This document shows positions 50,019 through 62,425 of a stretch of DNA of 64,000 nt, piece by piece. Under the pieces are notes generated by a model that searched no databases, was not told where the DNA came from, and saw only the letters and a program-made list of their open reading frames with translations. The position numbers and the translations under genes were made by a program. Numbering within the stretch: the first letter of the stretch is position 1; every line of letters begins with the position of its first letter. This DNA is from Paraspadella gotoi (taxonomy: Eukaryota > Chaetognatha), in assembly GCA_051294375.1 (NCBI GenBank), contig CM119263.1, positions 14,807,574 to 14,871,573 of the forward strand. Reading direction: 5' to 3'.

Positions 50019-50246
50019 TGTGGACGCAACAAGTTTCAGAGTAAGAATGATTTATTCTTCAACAACGTTATAAACAATAACAGTCAAAATGCTCAGATGC
50101 TAAGTCTATTACAATGTATTTACAAAGGTCAACGTTGACCATAAAGGTCAACGTTTTGACCATAAATAAGTTGGGGAATTGAGCGAGATAAGTTCAGTAA
50201 GGTCATGTGGTTGACCGTGGTTGCGTGTTCTCGATGTTCGTCCACA
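50019..50246 (-). repeat. 5' LTR of copy 1
   Basis: 228 bp, bounded by TGTGGACG and CGTCCACA. It carries the same AGGTCA/TGACC pairs as its partner with small spacing differences. It should hold the element's promoter. Confidence 0.9.
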
Positions 50247-50942
50247 AGGGTTATTTATAATTTATATCCGAGGTTCGTAAATTTTTATTTGTTTGCTTCT
50301 TATCGTGAAAACAAAAATTTGTTTTTGAAATATGATACTGATTAAAAAAATGGCGAAAATATTAGATTTGTGATATATTTTTTGTTTTTTACCTTCCCAG
50401 GATATAAATCTCTCAACTCTTGTTATCCGAATAATAATCTTGAATTTCTAAAACCTCTCTTCATCCTCCGCCCCTCCCCCCCCTCCGCCCCTTTGAAAAA
50501 AAACCCGTTCGAGCACAAATTCGGGAATATATCGGGAAAAACAAAGACTCGGAGAGGCATCCCACATCGCAGCGTCAATCTCGCACGAAAGCGTACGCGG
50601 ACAAAACAACAACAACGACGACGACGAGATAATCAATGTCATCATCCACGGAAAATCTCGACAGTAATTGATTTTTAAAACTCAGCGGTTGTGCATGTTT
50701 ACAGTTCCCTAGTAACTCAGCAACGACAACAATGACGACGACAGTGAACCGAAAAAACTCGATCGATAATTGACAAGGAGAAAAGCCGAGTCCGGGGCAG
50801 CCATTAAAAAGGGACGAACCCGGAATATAGCAAAAGGTGAATTTGACAAATAACGAGACGGAGAAACGACGATTCGATGTTTTTACGACAAAGATACGTA
50901 CAGAGTCGTACATTCGAAAAAAAAGATTTTATATCGCTTCAG

Positions 50943-50967
50943 NNNNNNNNNNNNNNNNNNNNNNNNN
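50943..50967. other. 25-N gap at the junction of the tandem units
   Basis: Exactly 25 N precisely where unit 1 ends and unit 2 begins. Confidence 0.98.
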
Positions 50968-52399
50968 CCGTTTTCTTCCCCTTCATCTCTTCTGGATTTC
51001 TTCCTATACTTTTTTCTCTTTTCTTTTCGTTTCTGCGCCATTATCCGTATTCTGTCACTCTGTTTTTCCTCATATTCTTTCTCCCTTTCTCGAGTTCTTC
51101 ATATACATCTTTTTTTTTTCTCATCAGATTCAGTTATTTCGTCTCGTTCTTCTTCTTTTCTCGCTCTTCTACCTCCTTTTTCCACATCTCTCCGTCATTT
51201 CCGGTTTTCCAATTAGGCCCAACGCCAAGCGTCGAGGGAGACATGAAAGGAATGAAGGAAACAAGAGAAGAGAAGAAGGAGGAAAGAAGAGAGCAAAAGA
51301 AACGTGGAAATCGAGACGAGAGAACGACTTTGAGAAAGAGAGAAAGAGGGAAATGGTAAAAATAATATATAGAAGTGAATTAGAGATGAGCGACATCAAC
51401 GGAGAGGAAGGAAAATCTTTGGGGTAAAAAAAAGATTTGGATTCAACAACAAATTTTTAAAAAAAGAAAAAACATCAAAAAGAAACAAACAAACAAACAA
51501 AAAAAAAAAAAAAAACCCAGAAAAAAGATACAAAAATCTTGTCAGCGCGACGTTCATTGGCTTGTTAACTTCTGACGTGAAGAACATTAATTAACTCAAG
51601 AAACAAGAAGATACTTATGTGAAATGAGATACGAATTAAAAAAAACAATAAATAAGAAAAAAGAGAGATTAAATACGATAAACAAATTAAACATATGAAT
51701 GGAATGACAAGAGACCGAAACGACAAAGTATAGAATCAATATCTCGAGAGAAAAAAAAAAGAAAAACATCCGAAATCTAGAAAGAAAAAAATTACAAAAC
51801 GAAGTAAAAAAAATTTAAAAAAAATTAGAAAAAGGGAAACCGAAGCTGGTTTTCCACCGCGGGATGCGTATTCGATCTTCTTGGAAGCTTTATTAAAAAA
51901 AACGTCGCCATGGAATCCTCAATTTCCCTTTTTTTTTCTCTGTCGATATTTTTTTGAATTTTTTATTCGCTCGGAGTGTGGGTCGCGAAGTGAGAGCTAA
52001 GTTGTGCAATCTGTGTGAGGAGGCCAAGAATAAAAAAAAGGGATAAGATGAAGAGTTTGAAGACGAACGAAGCGATTCAAGGATGGTTATTAAATTAAAT
52101 ACGTAAATATTCATAGATGAGATATTTTAATATTGTCTTTACTCGATTTGGGGATAAGCGGTGTCGGAGTCGGTGTCGGCACTCGAGCGAGGCCAACGTC
52201 GCCCGCGAGATTCCATGTTTATTATTTTTCCAGATTTTCATTTTTATTCTTTACGCATTCAAATCCCACGGATTTCATCCCCGCGAATTTTTTATCCTCT
52301 TTTCGGAGAAATTTTTTTTTTTTTCTGTTAATAACTCTCTCTTCCTTCGAGCTCGTCGTCTGAAGATTGCATTTTTTTGAGGGGTTATGTTAATTAGAT

Positions 52400-52630
52400 T
52401 GTTTGCCGAACAAGTTTCAGAGTAAGAATGATTTATTCTTCAACAACGTTATAAACAATAACAGTCAAAATGCTCAGATGCTAAGTCTATTACAATGGTA
52501 TTTACAAAGGTCAACGTTTGACCATAAAGGTCAACCGTTTTGACCATAAATAAGTTGGGGGAATTGAGCGAGGTAAGGTTAGTAAGGTCATGTGTTTGAC
52601 CAGGTTGCGTGTTCTAGATGTTCGTCCACA
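52400..52630 (-). repeat. 3' LTR of copy 2
   Basis: About 231 bp; the outer end reads TGTTTGCCG in place of TGTGGACG. It ends CGTCCACA next to the purine tract. Confidence 0.85.
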
Positions 52631-53381
52631 CATCCCCCCACCAAGCCTTTGACCGGGTGGGGAGAAGCTTGAAGGAGTTATTGGATTGCGTCGTCGTTTT
52701 CATCGTCGTCTTCCGGCGGCTGAAGCATCGTCGGAAGGATGCTGATAAGACCAGGGATTGATGAAGATTGTCGGCTAGCGACTTGCGGCGTAGTGGAAAC
52801 GCGAGTGGCGTCGCTTCCGTTTCCGGAGGCGGGGCGTGGATGGAGCTGCTGAACACGCGGCGACCATGTGGTCGCCCCTGCGGTGGATCAGGTAGTGCGA
52901 CTTCCGCTTCAGTGGCGGAGCTGTTGAAGTACGCGGGCGACCGCGTGGTCGCGCCTGCGGTGGTCAGGTGGTGCGACTTCATCGTGATGGCAGGTTTGAG
53001 TCGATCAACAGAGATCACTTCGACGCCACGGCCGGTATTTCGATTTTGAAAGTTTTTGGACCATGTTCGAGGACGTTGTAAGGGCCGTCGTAAGGCGTTG
53101 GAGCGGCGTCGAATGTCGTCGCGTCGGATGTAGACCGTCGGCGTCAGCGGCATTTCCGGCACATGAGAGGGCGGCGCCGCATGCCAAGCGGCAGGCAGAG
53201 GCTGCATGAGAGCAACATCTGCTCGAAGATTGTCGAGGATTCGCGAGCGGCGCGGCGTCGACGTCGGTTGTTGGACCGGAAGTAGCTCGCCAGGGAGCGT
53301 CAGAGTCTCACCCAGCGTTAGCTCTGCGGGGAGGCGTCTGAATCTTCTCGCGGAGTTGCGCGGAGGCTCAAGAGAGTCCAT
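52614..53381 (-). pseudogene. pol fragment, copy 2: integrase C-terminal region
   Basis: Same 255 codons as copy 1, including the VEVISVDRLKPA end, differing only where the frame runs into the LTR. Confidence 0.7.
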
Positions 53382-53647
53382 GGGAGCTGCGCCAGCCAGT
53401 TATGTCCGGCGGCGTCGCAGCGGGCGCGAGGGCTGCCTTTAGCGTCCGATGAAGGCGCTCGACCATCCCGTTGGCTTGGGGTGTAGGCGGTCGTCGTGGA
53501 AGGGTCAAAGCCGACTACCGCCGCCACTTGGCGCCACAATTCCGATGTGAATGCGCGCCACGATCGGTGGTGACGACGGAAGGAACGCCAAACCGGGAGA
53601 CCCAGTTCTGCAGGAAGGCGGCGCGACGGAGGCGGCGGAGGTGTCAC
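53318..53647 (-). pseudogene. pol fragment, copy 2: integrase core
   Basis: Identical in translation to the copy 1 fragment, with FTSELWRQVAAVVG. Confidence 0.75.
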
Positions 53648-53892
53648 GAAGCGCGCCGCCTCCGGCCAGCGCGTGAAGCGTCAATCATCGTCAGAAGATG
53701 AGTATGACCAGAGACGGCTGCAGGGCCCACCAGATCAATGTGAACGTGAGCGAAACGTTTGGCTGGTGGTTCGAATTTCTGGAGTGGCGCGCGGACGTGG
53801 CGCTGCGTCTTGGCGCGCTGGCAAGTGTCGCATGACCCTGCCCATCGTGCAATGTCGGATGAGGCTGATGGCCATACGAAGCGCGTCGTCAC
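53644..53892 (-). pseudogene. pol fragment, copy 2: integrase zinc-binding end
   Basis: Identical in translation to copy 1, with CDTCQRAKTQRH and HIDLVGP. Confidence 0.8.
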
Positions 53893-54255
53893 AAGCTTTT
53901 GGACGCGCGAACTCCCGGGTGAGCGATGCCATGGGTGGCATCAAAAACGCGTCGGCGCCATGACGCCGGAACGAGTGGGCGTGCCGGGAGCCGGAGATGT
54001 CGCAAATGAGCGTCGTGTTGCTGATTGGGACGTTTTGAGACGGAGCGCCGTATGGGATCATTGAGAAGCCGTTGGACATCGTCGTCAGTGCTTGATCAGC
54101 CGCCATTGCCTCAAAGTTGACTTGGAGGGCGCCGACGGCGTTGACGGTGGCGCGATGTCCTCGCGCTCTTTTTGCGCGTTCAAGTTCGCTTTAGGTTGAT
54201 CTGTAGGATGTCGACGGTGGCGGCGCTGGCGAAGGAGTTGGCGGCGGGAGAGGCG

Positions 54256-55104
54256 TCAGCGACGACGTTCGCCTTTCCGGCATGTGACGATGTCGCCGTA
54301 TATTCGGCGATGCCCGCCAGTTGATAGGTTTGCCTCATGGTGTGAGGCTCGGCCTTCTTCGCAGCGCCGGCACGAGCGAGATGTGGTCGCTAAAAAGTGT
54401 GAAACGGCGTCCTTCAACGTATGGTCGGAAATGGCGGATTGATGCGTGAGCGCGAGGAGTTCTTGTCGAACGGCGGCCATTTGCGTTGGTTGGATTTCAG
54501 TGGCTTTGAATGAATCCCAGGGTTGCCATTGGCCGTCGACGAGCTGTTCGAGGACGGCACCGACGGCAACGTCGAGGGCGTCGACAGTGAGAGCGAGAGG
54601 AGCGCCGTCGATCGGGTGGACCAGCATTGTGGAGTCGGCAAGGGCGTCCTGATCGCTGGAAGCGGCGTCCTGCGGGGCGCCCATTTTAGCACACGTGGCT
54701 TTCCACGGAGGACTTCGAGGAGGGGGTCGAGATGATGTGCAGCGTGGGGTACGAATCGACGATAGTAGTTGAAAACCCCCAGGAAACGTGAAGTTCTTGA
54801 CGGTGGTGGGCGTGGCCATCTCGCGTAGCGCCTCTACTTCGACGGAAGGGCGGACGCCATCTTTGTTGACGTTGTAGCCGAGAAACTCCAGGTGGAGCAC
54901 CGAAAACGCATTTGGCGCGGTTGACGATGAGGCCTTGTCGGCGAGGGCGTTGAAGACACGCTTGAGGTCCTCCTGATGCTCTTCGTGAGAATGTGATGCT
55001 ACGAGGAGGTCATCTAAGTAGACGAAGACGTGGGGAATGCCGCTCAGGACTTGATCCATCATACGTTGGAAATCCTGACCGGCGTTTTTCAACCCAAATG
55101 GCAT
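54256..55104 (-). pseudogene. pol fragment, copy 2: RT palm/thumb and RNase H
   Basis: 282 codons identical to copy 1, with the VYLDDLLVAS active-site box and the RNase H start. Confidence 0.85.
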
Positions 55105-55397
55105 GAGAGGAACTCATAGAGGCCGAACGGCGTGATGATCGCCGTTTTATGACGATCTTCTTTCGCGACGGGGATCTGGTGGTACCCTTGCAGAGGTCGA
55201 TCTTCGAGAAGACCGTCTTCCCGGCGACATCGGCGTTGAAGTCCATGAGGTGGCGGATCGGTAGCGATCGTCGACGGTGACACCATTGAGGCGTCGATAG
55301 TCACCGCATGGACGAAGGGAGCCGTCGGTTTCCGAGTGACGTGTAGCGGCGACGCCCACGCAGACGTTGAGCGCCGGATAATCCCGAGTTCCAGCAT
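55089..55397 (-). pseudogene. pol fragment, copy 2: RT fingers
   Basis: Identical to copy 1, including the internal frame change. Confidence 0.8.
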
Positions 55398-55430
55398 CTT
55401 CTCAAACTCGGCCTTGGCGCGGCGAGCTGA

Positions 55431-56132
55431 TCAGGGGCGAGGCGGCGAGCGCGGGCAAAACGGGCGGACCTTTCGTTGGAATATGATGCTCGACGCCGTG
55501 CTTGGGTGGCGCCGAGTTAAAGACGAGTTTCGTGAGTTCTGGTCGCCATCTAAAAGAGAGGAGTAGGCGTCGCGGACGTGGAGGACCGGGACGGCGCCGC
55601 GCGGAGCGGCGTCGTGGCATGGCAGAGATGACCATGTAATGTCAAGATCGAGGAGGATGCGGCGTTGATGATCAACACCGAGATGGTGCTCCATCAAAAA
55701 GTCGGCGCCGAGAAGGGCGTGGCGACATCGGCGATGATGACGAGATACGGGAAAACGCGTTTCCGAGTCGAATCCCCATCTCTCGGATGCCGAAAGTTTC
55801 GATCGCGTGTCGTTGGCGGCGCGGAGTGGCGGGCATTGGCGGCGCGAGCGCCGCCTTGACGGCGGCAGGTCCGCCTTGGCGGCGGCACGATCGGCGGAGA
55901 GGCGGGGATGAGCGTCGCCTCGGAGCCGCCGTCGACGAGCCACTCCAGGCCGCGTCAGGGTCGCGCCGAGGAAGAGTTTTGAGTCGTTTCCGCCGGCGAC
56001 CGGGCGACTAGCGGCCGCCGGCGTTGGCATTTGACGGGTGCCATGGCATGGGCGGCCGTTCGCGGTTAGTTCCATGGCATTTGGAACGCGTTGGCACCAA
56101 AGTTGAAGATGGTAGAAACACTTGCGCTTCAC
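55431..56132 (-). pseudogene. gag-pol fragment, copy 2: protease region
   Basis: Same protease and linker as copy 1 over the downstream part. The upstream 60 codons differ because of indels in the gag knuckle region. Confidence 0.65.
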
Positions 56133-56316
56133 CCATGGGTGCGGCGCGCTGTGGAGGGTATGCGGGGCGTCAAAATTGGGCGCCGTTGCTGCTGCGTTTG
56201 CGCTGCTGCATTGGGCCGTTGCTGTGATGGCGCTGCTGTGAGAGAAGGGGCGCTGCGTTGAGCGCGGGTGCAGCTCTGTCTTACTCTTGCGTTTGCTGTA
56301 CGAGATGGCGGCGTTG

Positions 56317-56538
56317 CTATCCTCGGTGTTTGATGAATCGTCCAGAAGCTCCAGTGGCTCGTCCGATGGACCTCACTGGATGGTGACGGCGGTTCACCGT
56401 GATGAGGGGCGATCGGAAAGCTTCTGAGTTTGGCCGACGGGAGGGAAGAATTTCGTCGGCATCCTTGGCGATGTCGACGCGGCTTTTGTCCTTCCTGACA
56501 GCGTGTTCCCGGACGCTTTGAGGAAGGGCGGCGAGCAA
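56317..56538 (-). pseudogene. gag fragment, copy 2
   Basis: 73 codons containing LAALPQSVREHAVRKDKSR and IAKDADEIL, a pattern seen near the C-terminal part of gag in CsRn1/Kabuki-type elements. The neighbouring gag pieces are in other frames. Confidence 0.6.
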
Positions 56539-57670
56539 TGATGCGCACCTTGATATTATCTATTGGTGAGGCCTTCGAGGACGCGTCGATCGCAGAGAGG
56601 TGCTGGGAAGAGAGTGACCTTTCAGTGACGTCTCTTCAGCGCTTTTGCGGCGCGCCTGTGGTCTTCGCCATAGATCTTCTGCAAGTGGAGGACCAGGTTC
56701 TTGTGAGGCGTCCTGGACCTTCGTCGATGCGGTAAAAGACCGTGTGGAATCAGCCACCGGGGGGCTGGGGGCGGGAGATTGGTATTGGCGCTGAGGGTTT
56801 TAGCGCCTTCTTCTCCGCCGGGCTCGGTGACGCCGCGTTGGCTGCCGAATTCCACAGCGGTTGGTCTAGCCACTCTTCGATGTGTCCGCGGTCGAAAGTC
56901 GTCAGCTTAGGATTTCTCCTTCTTGCAGGGGCATGGAAGGGAGGTCGAGGTGGGTTGGTTCGTCCGCGGGGTGGCGGCGTCGCTTGGCGCCGTCTTCCAC
57001 TGTATGGGGGCAACTACCGTTGAAGCGGTGCTATGCGTCCGCTGAAGGAGGGCTTTGGTCTTTCCCTGTTACCGCGGCTCCAGTTTGGCATTTGATTGAC
57101 TCAAAGACCATTTGAAAAAAGTTTCTCCAATTTGTACTTCGGAGACAGTCGCGGAGTATGAGGAGCGCGTCGTGAACGCAGTCATCTCGGCCGGCGTTGT
57201 CGGAGTGGGGAAGCGTTTCGCGTATGTCACAGGCATTGGCGGTTCTCCTCTTCGTCAGCTGGCGTTGCAGGCGCGTGAGAACACTTGGATGGTGTGAATG
57301 CAGGCATTTTAAAAAAGGTAATTCAATTTGAAAATTATTTGCGTTGAAAAATGGTTCGAGTTTGAAAAAAATGATTCAATTTTAAAAATACTCGTTTGAG
57401 TTGAAAAAAAAAAAAATATGAGTTAAAAAAAAAAATATTTGTTTGGGTTGAAAAAAGAAAAAAAAATAGTTGAAAATGATTCGAATCGAAAACTTTTAAA
57501 GAGAAAAAAATAATTTGGCAAAAAGCTGAGACGTAGAGATTTTGTTTTCGATTTCGTTGAGTTTCGTTTTTTTTCTTTGTTTTTTTGCTTTCTTTCTTTT
57601 TTTGTTTTTTTTTTGTTTTTTTTGTCTCGTTTTATCTTTATTTTGTATTTTCCACGTCGGGCTCACCACG

Positions 57671-57915
57671 TGTGGACGCAAACAAGTTTAGAGTAAGATA
57701 TTATTTATTCATTCAACAACGTTATTAAACAATAACAGTCAAAATGCTCAGATGCTAAGTCTATATACAAGTAAGTATTTACAAAGGTCAACGTATTGAC
57801 CATAAAGGTCAACGTTTTGGGACAAATAAATAAGTTGGGGTAATTGAGCGAGATTAAGTTCAGTAAGGTCATTGTGGTTGACCGTGGTTGCGTGTTCTCG
57901 AGTGTTTCGTCCACA
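57671..57915 (-). repeat. 5' LTR of copy 2
   Basis: 245 bp, TGTGGACG to CGTCCACA, longer than the copy 1 LTRs because of scattered single-base insertions. The primer-binding site lies just before it. Confidence 0.9.
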
Positions 57916-58864
57916 AGGGTTATTTATAATTTATATCCGAGGTTCGTAAATTTTTATTTGTTTGCTTCTTTATCGTGAAAACAAAAATTTGTTTTTGAAA
58001 TATGATACTGATTAAAAAAAATGGCGAAAATATTAGATTTGTGATATATTTTTTTGTTTTTTACCTTCCCAGGATATAAATCTCTCAACTCTTGTTATCC
58101 GAATAATAATCTCTTGAATTTTCTAAAACCTCTCTTTCATCCTCCGCCCCCCTCCCCCCCCCTCCGCCCCCCTTTGAAAAAAAAACCCGTTTCGAGGCAC
58201 AAATTCGGGAATATATCGGGAAAAACAAAGACTCGGAGAGGGCATCCCGCATCGCAGCGTCAATCTCGCACGAAAGCGTACGCGGACAAAACAACAACAA
58301 CGACGACGACGAAGATAATCAATAGTCATCATCCCACGGAAAATTCTCGACAGTAATTGATTTTTAAAACTCAGCGGTTGTGCATGTTTTACAGTTCCCC
58401 TAGTAACCTCAGCAACGACAACAATGACGACGACAGTGGAACCGAAAAAACTCGATCGATAATTGACAAGGAGAAAAGCCGAGTCCGGGGCAGCCATTAA
58501 AAAGGGACGAACCCGGAATATAGCAAAAGGTGAATTTGACAAATAACGAGACGGAGAAACGACGATTCGATGTTTTTACGACAAAGATACGTACAGAGTC
58601 GTACATTCGAAAAAAAAGATTTTATATCGCTTCAGTCGCCGAAGCGAATCCAGTTGTTTACGTTCGAAATTAAAATACAATTGAGTTTCTCGATTTAAAA
58701 TACCTTCGACAGTCAGGAAGACGAAAAGCGAAAATAAAAAAAAATAAGAGTAAAAATAAAAAAAAGAAATAATCCCAGCGAAGAAATAAGAGGGAAGAGC
58801 GAAGGTATAATAAGCGCAAATAAGGACTGAACAGTGAACAGATCGATTCCGACACAAACACTCG

Positions 58865-58908
<44 letters not shown>

Positions 58909-59479
58909 ATTTCGTCATTAGTATTCATAAAAATTCATAACTCCCGCTATCGTAAGAAAAAAAATTATTTCTCACCGAGAAAAATAAAAATGAAATGAGC
59001 ATTAAACATTGACTGCGTGTGAAGGAACGCAGCGAGTGGCTCCGATTGCCGGGGCTAATCACCGACAGCAACGACGAATCTGCGTGCGAAGCCGAGACCG
59101 AAAAAAAAAGTCAAACTCACTTCCAAATAAATCACTTTTGTTTCTTTTTTTAAAAAACAGAGCAAAACAGACGTCGCCTTGTTACAAGCGTAAAGTATTA
59201 TCTGCTCCGTTTCGCCCAATTTGATTAGCGACAATGAAGAGAAACGAAAAAAAAAAGGAGGAGCAGAGAGAAGAGAGAGAGAGAGGAAAGATGAGAGAGA
59301 TAACGGGAGAGGAGGAGAGAGAGATGAGAGAGAGGGAGAGGAGGAGGAGATGAGAGAGAAGAGAGAGGCGCCAATAAATTCTTTCGATAGATATCAACAA
59401 CGAGTTATCTTTATGGCAAGACGACTGAATGGCACCCACTTCATTGCTGACTCATCATTCCCTTGGGATCCCTTCACTC

Positions 59480-59543
59480 TCTCGAAAAAAGAAGGAAAAA
59501 AAAGAAAAGAAAAGAAAAGAAAAAAAGAAAGAAAGAAAGAAAA

Positions 59544-59575
<32 letters not shown>

Positions 59576-59712
59576 AAAAAAAAAAGAAAGAAAAGAAAAG
59601 AAGAGAAAGAAGAAAGAAGAGAGAAAGAAAGAAAGAAAGAAAGAAGAGAATAGACAAGAAGAAAGAAAAAAGAAAGAAGAAATAAACAGAAAGAGAGAAA
59701 GAAAGAAAAACT
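59480..59712. repeat. (GAAA)n array
   Basis: About 230 bp of AAAG units with AAAAG and GAGA interruptions. Confidence 0.95.
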
Positions 59713-59728
59713 AGAGAAAGAAAGGACA

Positions 59729-59758
59729 GACAGACAGATAGACAGACAGACAGACAGG
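59729..59758. repeat. (GACA)n microsatellite
   Basis: About seven units of GACA with a GATA variant. Confidence 0.95.
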
Positions 59759-59974
59759 CAGAAAAGAAACAGTGACACAGACTTCTGACCCCAGATATGA
59801 TTATCAGCGGTTATCTCTACTTCATCGCACCTGCATGGCTCCTCATTAACTGAACGCTTCGAACAAAGTTCAAACCCTGAAATAATCCCTGCGAACCGCC
59901 CCTCTCTTCCCTCCCCCACTCAGTCTTTTAAGCTGTCGGGAATAGAGAGAGCCACCACCCGGGGTAACAGGGCC

Positions 59975-60042
59975 GCCACCAGCACCACCACCGGGTCCAA
60001 CCACCGCCATTGCCACCGCCATTGCCACCGCCACCGCCACCG
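59975..60042. repeat. (CCACCGCCA)-type repeat
   Basis: Short array of CCACCGCCATTG and CCACCGCCA units. Confidence 0.85.
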
Positions 60043-60349
60043 ACGGCCTCACTCAACCCGTGGGCGTTTGCTGAGATCTCATAGATCGTTTCTCTCTGCT
60101 AATGATTCTGTCAGAGAATCTTCTTCTAAAACCTCTGAATCGTCTTTGACTTGGGAAAGAGTTGAAAAGAATTCGGGTTTTTTTTTTTCGGTGAAAATCG
60201 ATCGCGATCAAATTACATGAAAAAAGGAACATTTTTTTTCATTCGTAAAATGATACTAATCTTCATTAAAACTATATTCGTAGTTTTTGCAGAGATGTTC
60301 ACCCAGACTTTTTCGCATGAATGTTCTTACTTTGTTCAGCGCACAGGAG

Positions 60350-62425
60350 AGAGTTTTGAGTCGTTTCCGCCGGCGACGCGGGCGACTAGCGGCCGACCGG
60401 CGTTGCATTGACGGGTGCCATGGCATGTGCGGCCAGTTCCGCGGTTAGTTTCCATGGCATCTTGGAACGCGTTTGGCACCAAGTTGAAGATGGTAGAAAC
60501 ACTTGCGCTTCTTCAACCCTATGGAGCGGTCGCGCGTGTGTGGAGGGTCATGAGCGGGGCGTCAAAATTGGGCGCCCGTTGCTGACTGCGTTTGCGCTGC
60601 TGCATTTTGGGGCCGTTGCTGTGATGGGCCGCTGCTGTGAGTGAGGAAGGGGCGCTGCGTTGAGCGGCGAAAGGTGCAGCTCTGTCTTACTCTTGCGGTT
60701 TGCTGTACGAGATGGCGGCGTTCTATCCTCGGTGTTTGAGAATCGTCCATGAAGCTCCAGTGGCTCGTCCGTATGGACCTCACTGATGGTGACGGCGGTT
60801 CACCGTGGATGAGGAGGCGATCGGAAAGCTTCTGAGTTTGGCCGACGGGGAGGGAAGAATTTCGTCGGCAATCCTTGGCGATGTCGGACGCGGCTTTTGT
60901 CCTTCCTGACAGCGTTGTTCCCGGACGGCTTTTTTGAGGAAGGGCGGCGAGCAATGATGGCGGCACCTTTGTATTATCTATTGGTGAGGCCTTCGAGGGA
61001 CGCGTCGTCGCAGAGAGGGTGCTGGGAAGAAGTGACGCCTTTCTAGTGACGTCTCTTCAGCGCTTTTGCGGCGCGCCTGTGGTCTTCGCCATAGATCTTC
61101 TGCAATGTGGAAGGACCAGGTTCTCTGTGAGGCCGTCCTGGACCTTCGTCGATGCGGTAAAAAGACCGTGTGGAGATCAGCCACCGGGGGGCCCCTGTGG
61201 GGGGGAGAAGATTGGTATTGGCCGCTGAGGGTTTTAGCGCCTTCTTCTCCGCCGGGCTCGGTGACGCCGCGGTTGGCTGCCGAATTCCACAGCGGTTGGT
61301 CTAGCCACTTTCGATGTGGTCCGCGGGTCGAAAGTCGTCAGCTTTTAGGATTTCTCCTTCTTGCAGGGGCATGGAAGGGGGTCTGAGGGTGGGTTGGTTA
61401 CTGTCCGCGGGGCTGGCGGGCGTCGCTTGGCGCCGTCTTCACTGTTGGCGGGCAACTTATCCGTTGAAGCGGTGGCTGATGCGTCGCTGAAGTGAGGGCT
61501 TTGGTTCTTTCCCCTGTTACCGCGGGCTCCTAGTTTGGCATTTTGATTGATCTCAAAGACCATTTGCAAAAAAAGTTTTCTCCAATTTGTACTTCGGAGA
61601 CAGTCGCGGAGTATGAGGAGCGCCGTCGTGAACGCAGTACATCTCGGCCGGGCGTTGTCGGAGTGGGGAAGCGTTTTCGCGTATTTCACAGGCATTGGCG
61701 GTTTCTCCCTCTTCGTCAGCTGGCGTTGCAGGCGGTGAGAAACACTTGGATGGTGTGAATGCAGGCATTTTAAAAAAGGTTTAATTCAATTTGAAAAATT
61801 ATTTGCGTATGAAAAATGGATTCGAGTTTGAAAAAAATGATTCAATTTTTAAAAAATACTCGTTTGAGTTGAAAAAAAAAAAAATATGAGTTAAAAAAAA
61901 AAATATTTGTTTGGGTTGAAAAAAGAAAAAAAAATAGTTTTGAAAAATGGATTCGAATCGAAAACTTTTTAAAAGAGAAAAAAATAATCTTTGGCAAAAA
62001 GCTGAGGAGAGTAGAGATTTTGTTTTTCGATTTCGTTGAGTTTCGTTTTTTTTTTTCTTTTGTTTTTTTGCTTTTCTTTCTTTTTTTTGTTTTTTTTTTG
62101 TTTTTTGTTGTCTCGTTTTTATCTTTATTTTGTATTTTCCACGTCGGGCTCACCCGTGTGGACGCGCAAACAAGTTTAGAGTAAAGATAATTATTATTCA
62201 TTCAACAACGTTATTTATAAACAATTAACAGTCAAAATCTCTAGATGCTAAGTCTATATACAAGGTAAAGTTTTACAAAAGGGTCAACGTATTTGACCAT
62301 AAAGGTCAACGTTTTGGGGTTTTGACAATATAAATAAGTTGGGGTAATGAGCGATGATTAAGTCAGTAAGGTCATTGTTGGTTTTTGACCGTTGGTTGGC
62401 GTGTTCTCGAAGTGTTTCGTCCACA
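60350..62425 (-). mobile_element. Ty3/gypsy retrotransposon, partial copy 3 (gag side and 5' LTR)
   Basis: Holds only the gag/protease end and the 5' LTR; RT and integrase are absent. Frames are broken every few dozen codons. It could be a truncated copy or a poorly corrected read of the same locus. Confidence 0.85.
62157..62425 (-). repeat. 5' LTR of copy 3
   Basis: 269 bp against 228 in copy 1; the extra length is scattered insertions. Ends TGTGGACG and CGTCCACA are kept. Confidence 0.88.

Larger units (their letters stand above)
44883..50246 (-). mobile_element. Ty3/gypsy LTR retrotransposon, copy 1
   Basis: About 5.36 kb with two LTRs of about 227 bp, read from the minus strand. LTRs end TGTGGACG...CGTCCACA. 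Next to the 5' LTR lies a primer-binding site complementary to a tRNA-Trp 3' end (one mismatch). Next to the 3' LTR lies a purine tract (TTGGTGGGGGGATG on the sense strand). A 4-bp AGGG lies on both sides, a likely target-site duplication. Order on the sense strand: gag with a C-x2-H type knuckle, protease, RT, RNase H, integrase, which is the Ty3/gypsy order. The primer and knuckle type fit the CsRn1/Kabuki lineage as I know it. Coding is split among several frames, so as written it cannot make one polyprotein. Confidence 0.9.
43496..50942. repeat. Tandem block, unit 1 (retroelement plus flanks)
   Basis: Begins CCGTTTTCTTCCCCTTCATC and recurs from 50968 in the same order. It comprises 1.4 kb of left flank (43496-44882, no gene seen), a complete LTR element (44883-50246) and 0.7 kb of right flank (50247-50942). 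Because flanks are repeated with the element, this is block duplication and not two insertions. Confidence 0.9.
52400..57915 (-). mobile_element. Ty3/gypsy LTR retrotransposon, copy 2
   Basis: Same element as copy 1. The stretch from about 52630 to 56010 has the same frames and breaks at a fixed offset, with only one residue change noticed (G to R near 55990). The gag side and both LTRs differ by scattered indels. The left LTR terminus is preceded by a short sequence not present in copy 1. Confidence 0.9.
50968..58640. repeat. Tandem block, unit 2 (retroelement plus flanks)
   Basis: Repeats unit 1 with a constant offset of 7522 over about 45108-48500. Many one-base indels occur outside that part. 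The left flank is 50968-52399 and the right flank 57916-58640. No gene seen in the flanks. Confidence 0.9.
58641..60349. other. Flank between units 2 and 3
   Basis: 58641-59232 is repeated again at the window end. Then follow GA-rich DNA, a (GAAA)n array at 59480-59712, a (GACA)n run at 59729-59758 and a CCACCGCCA array at 59975-60042. The (CT)n run at 58868-58905 also belongs here. No gene seen. Confidence 0.7.
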
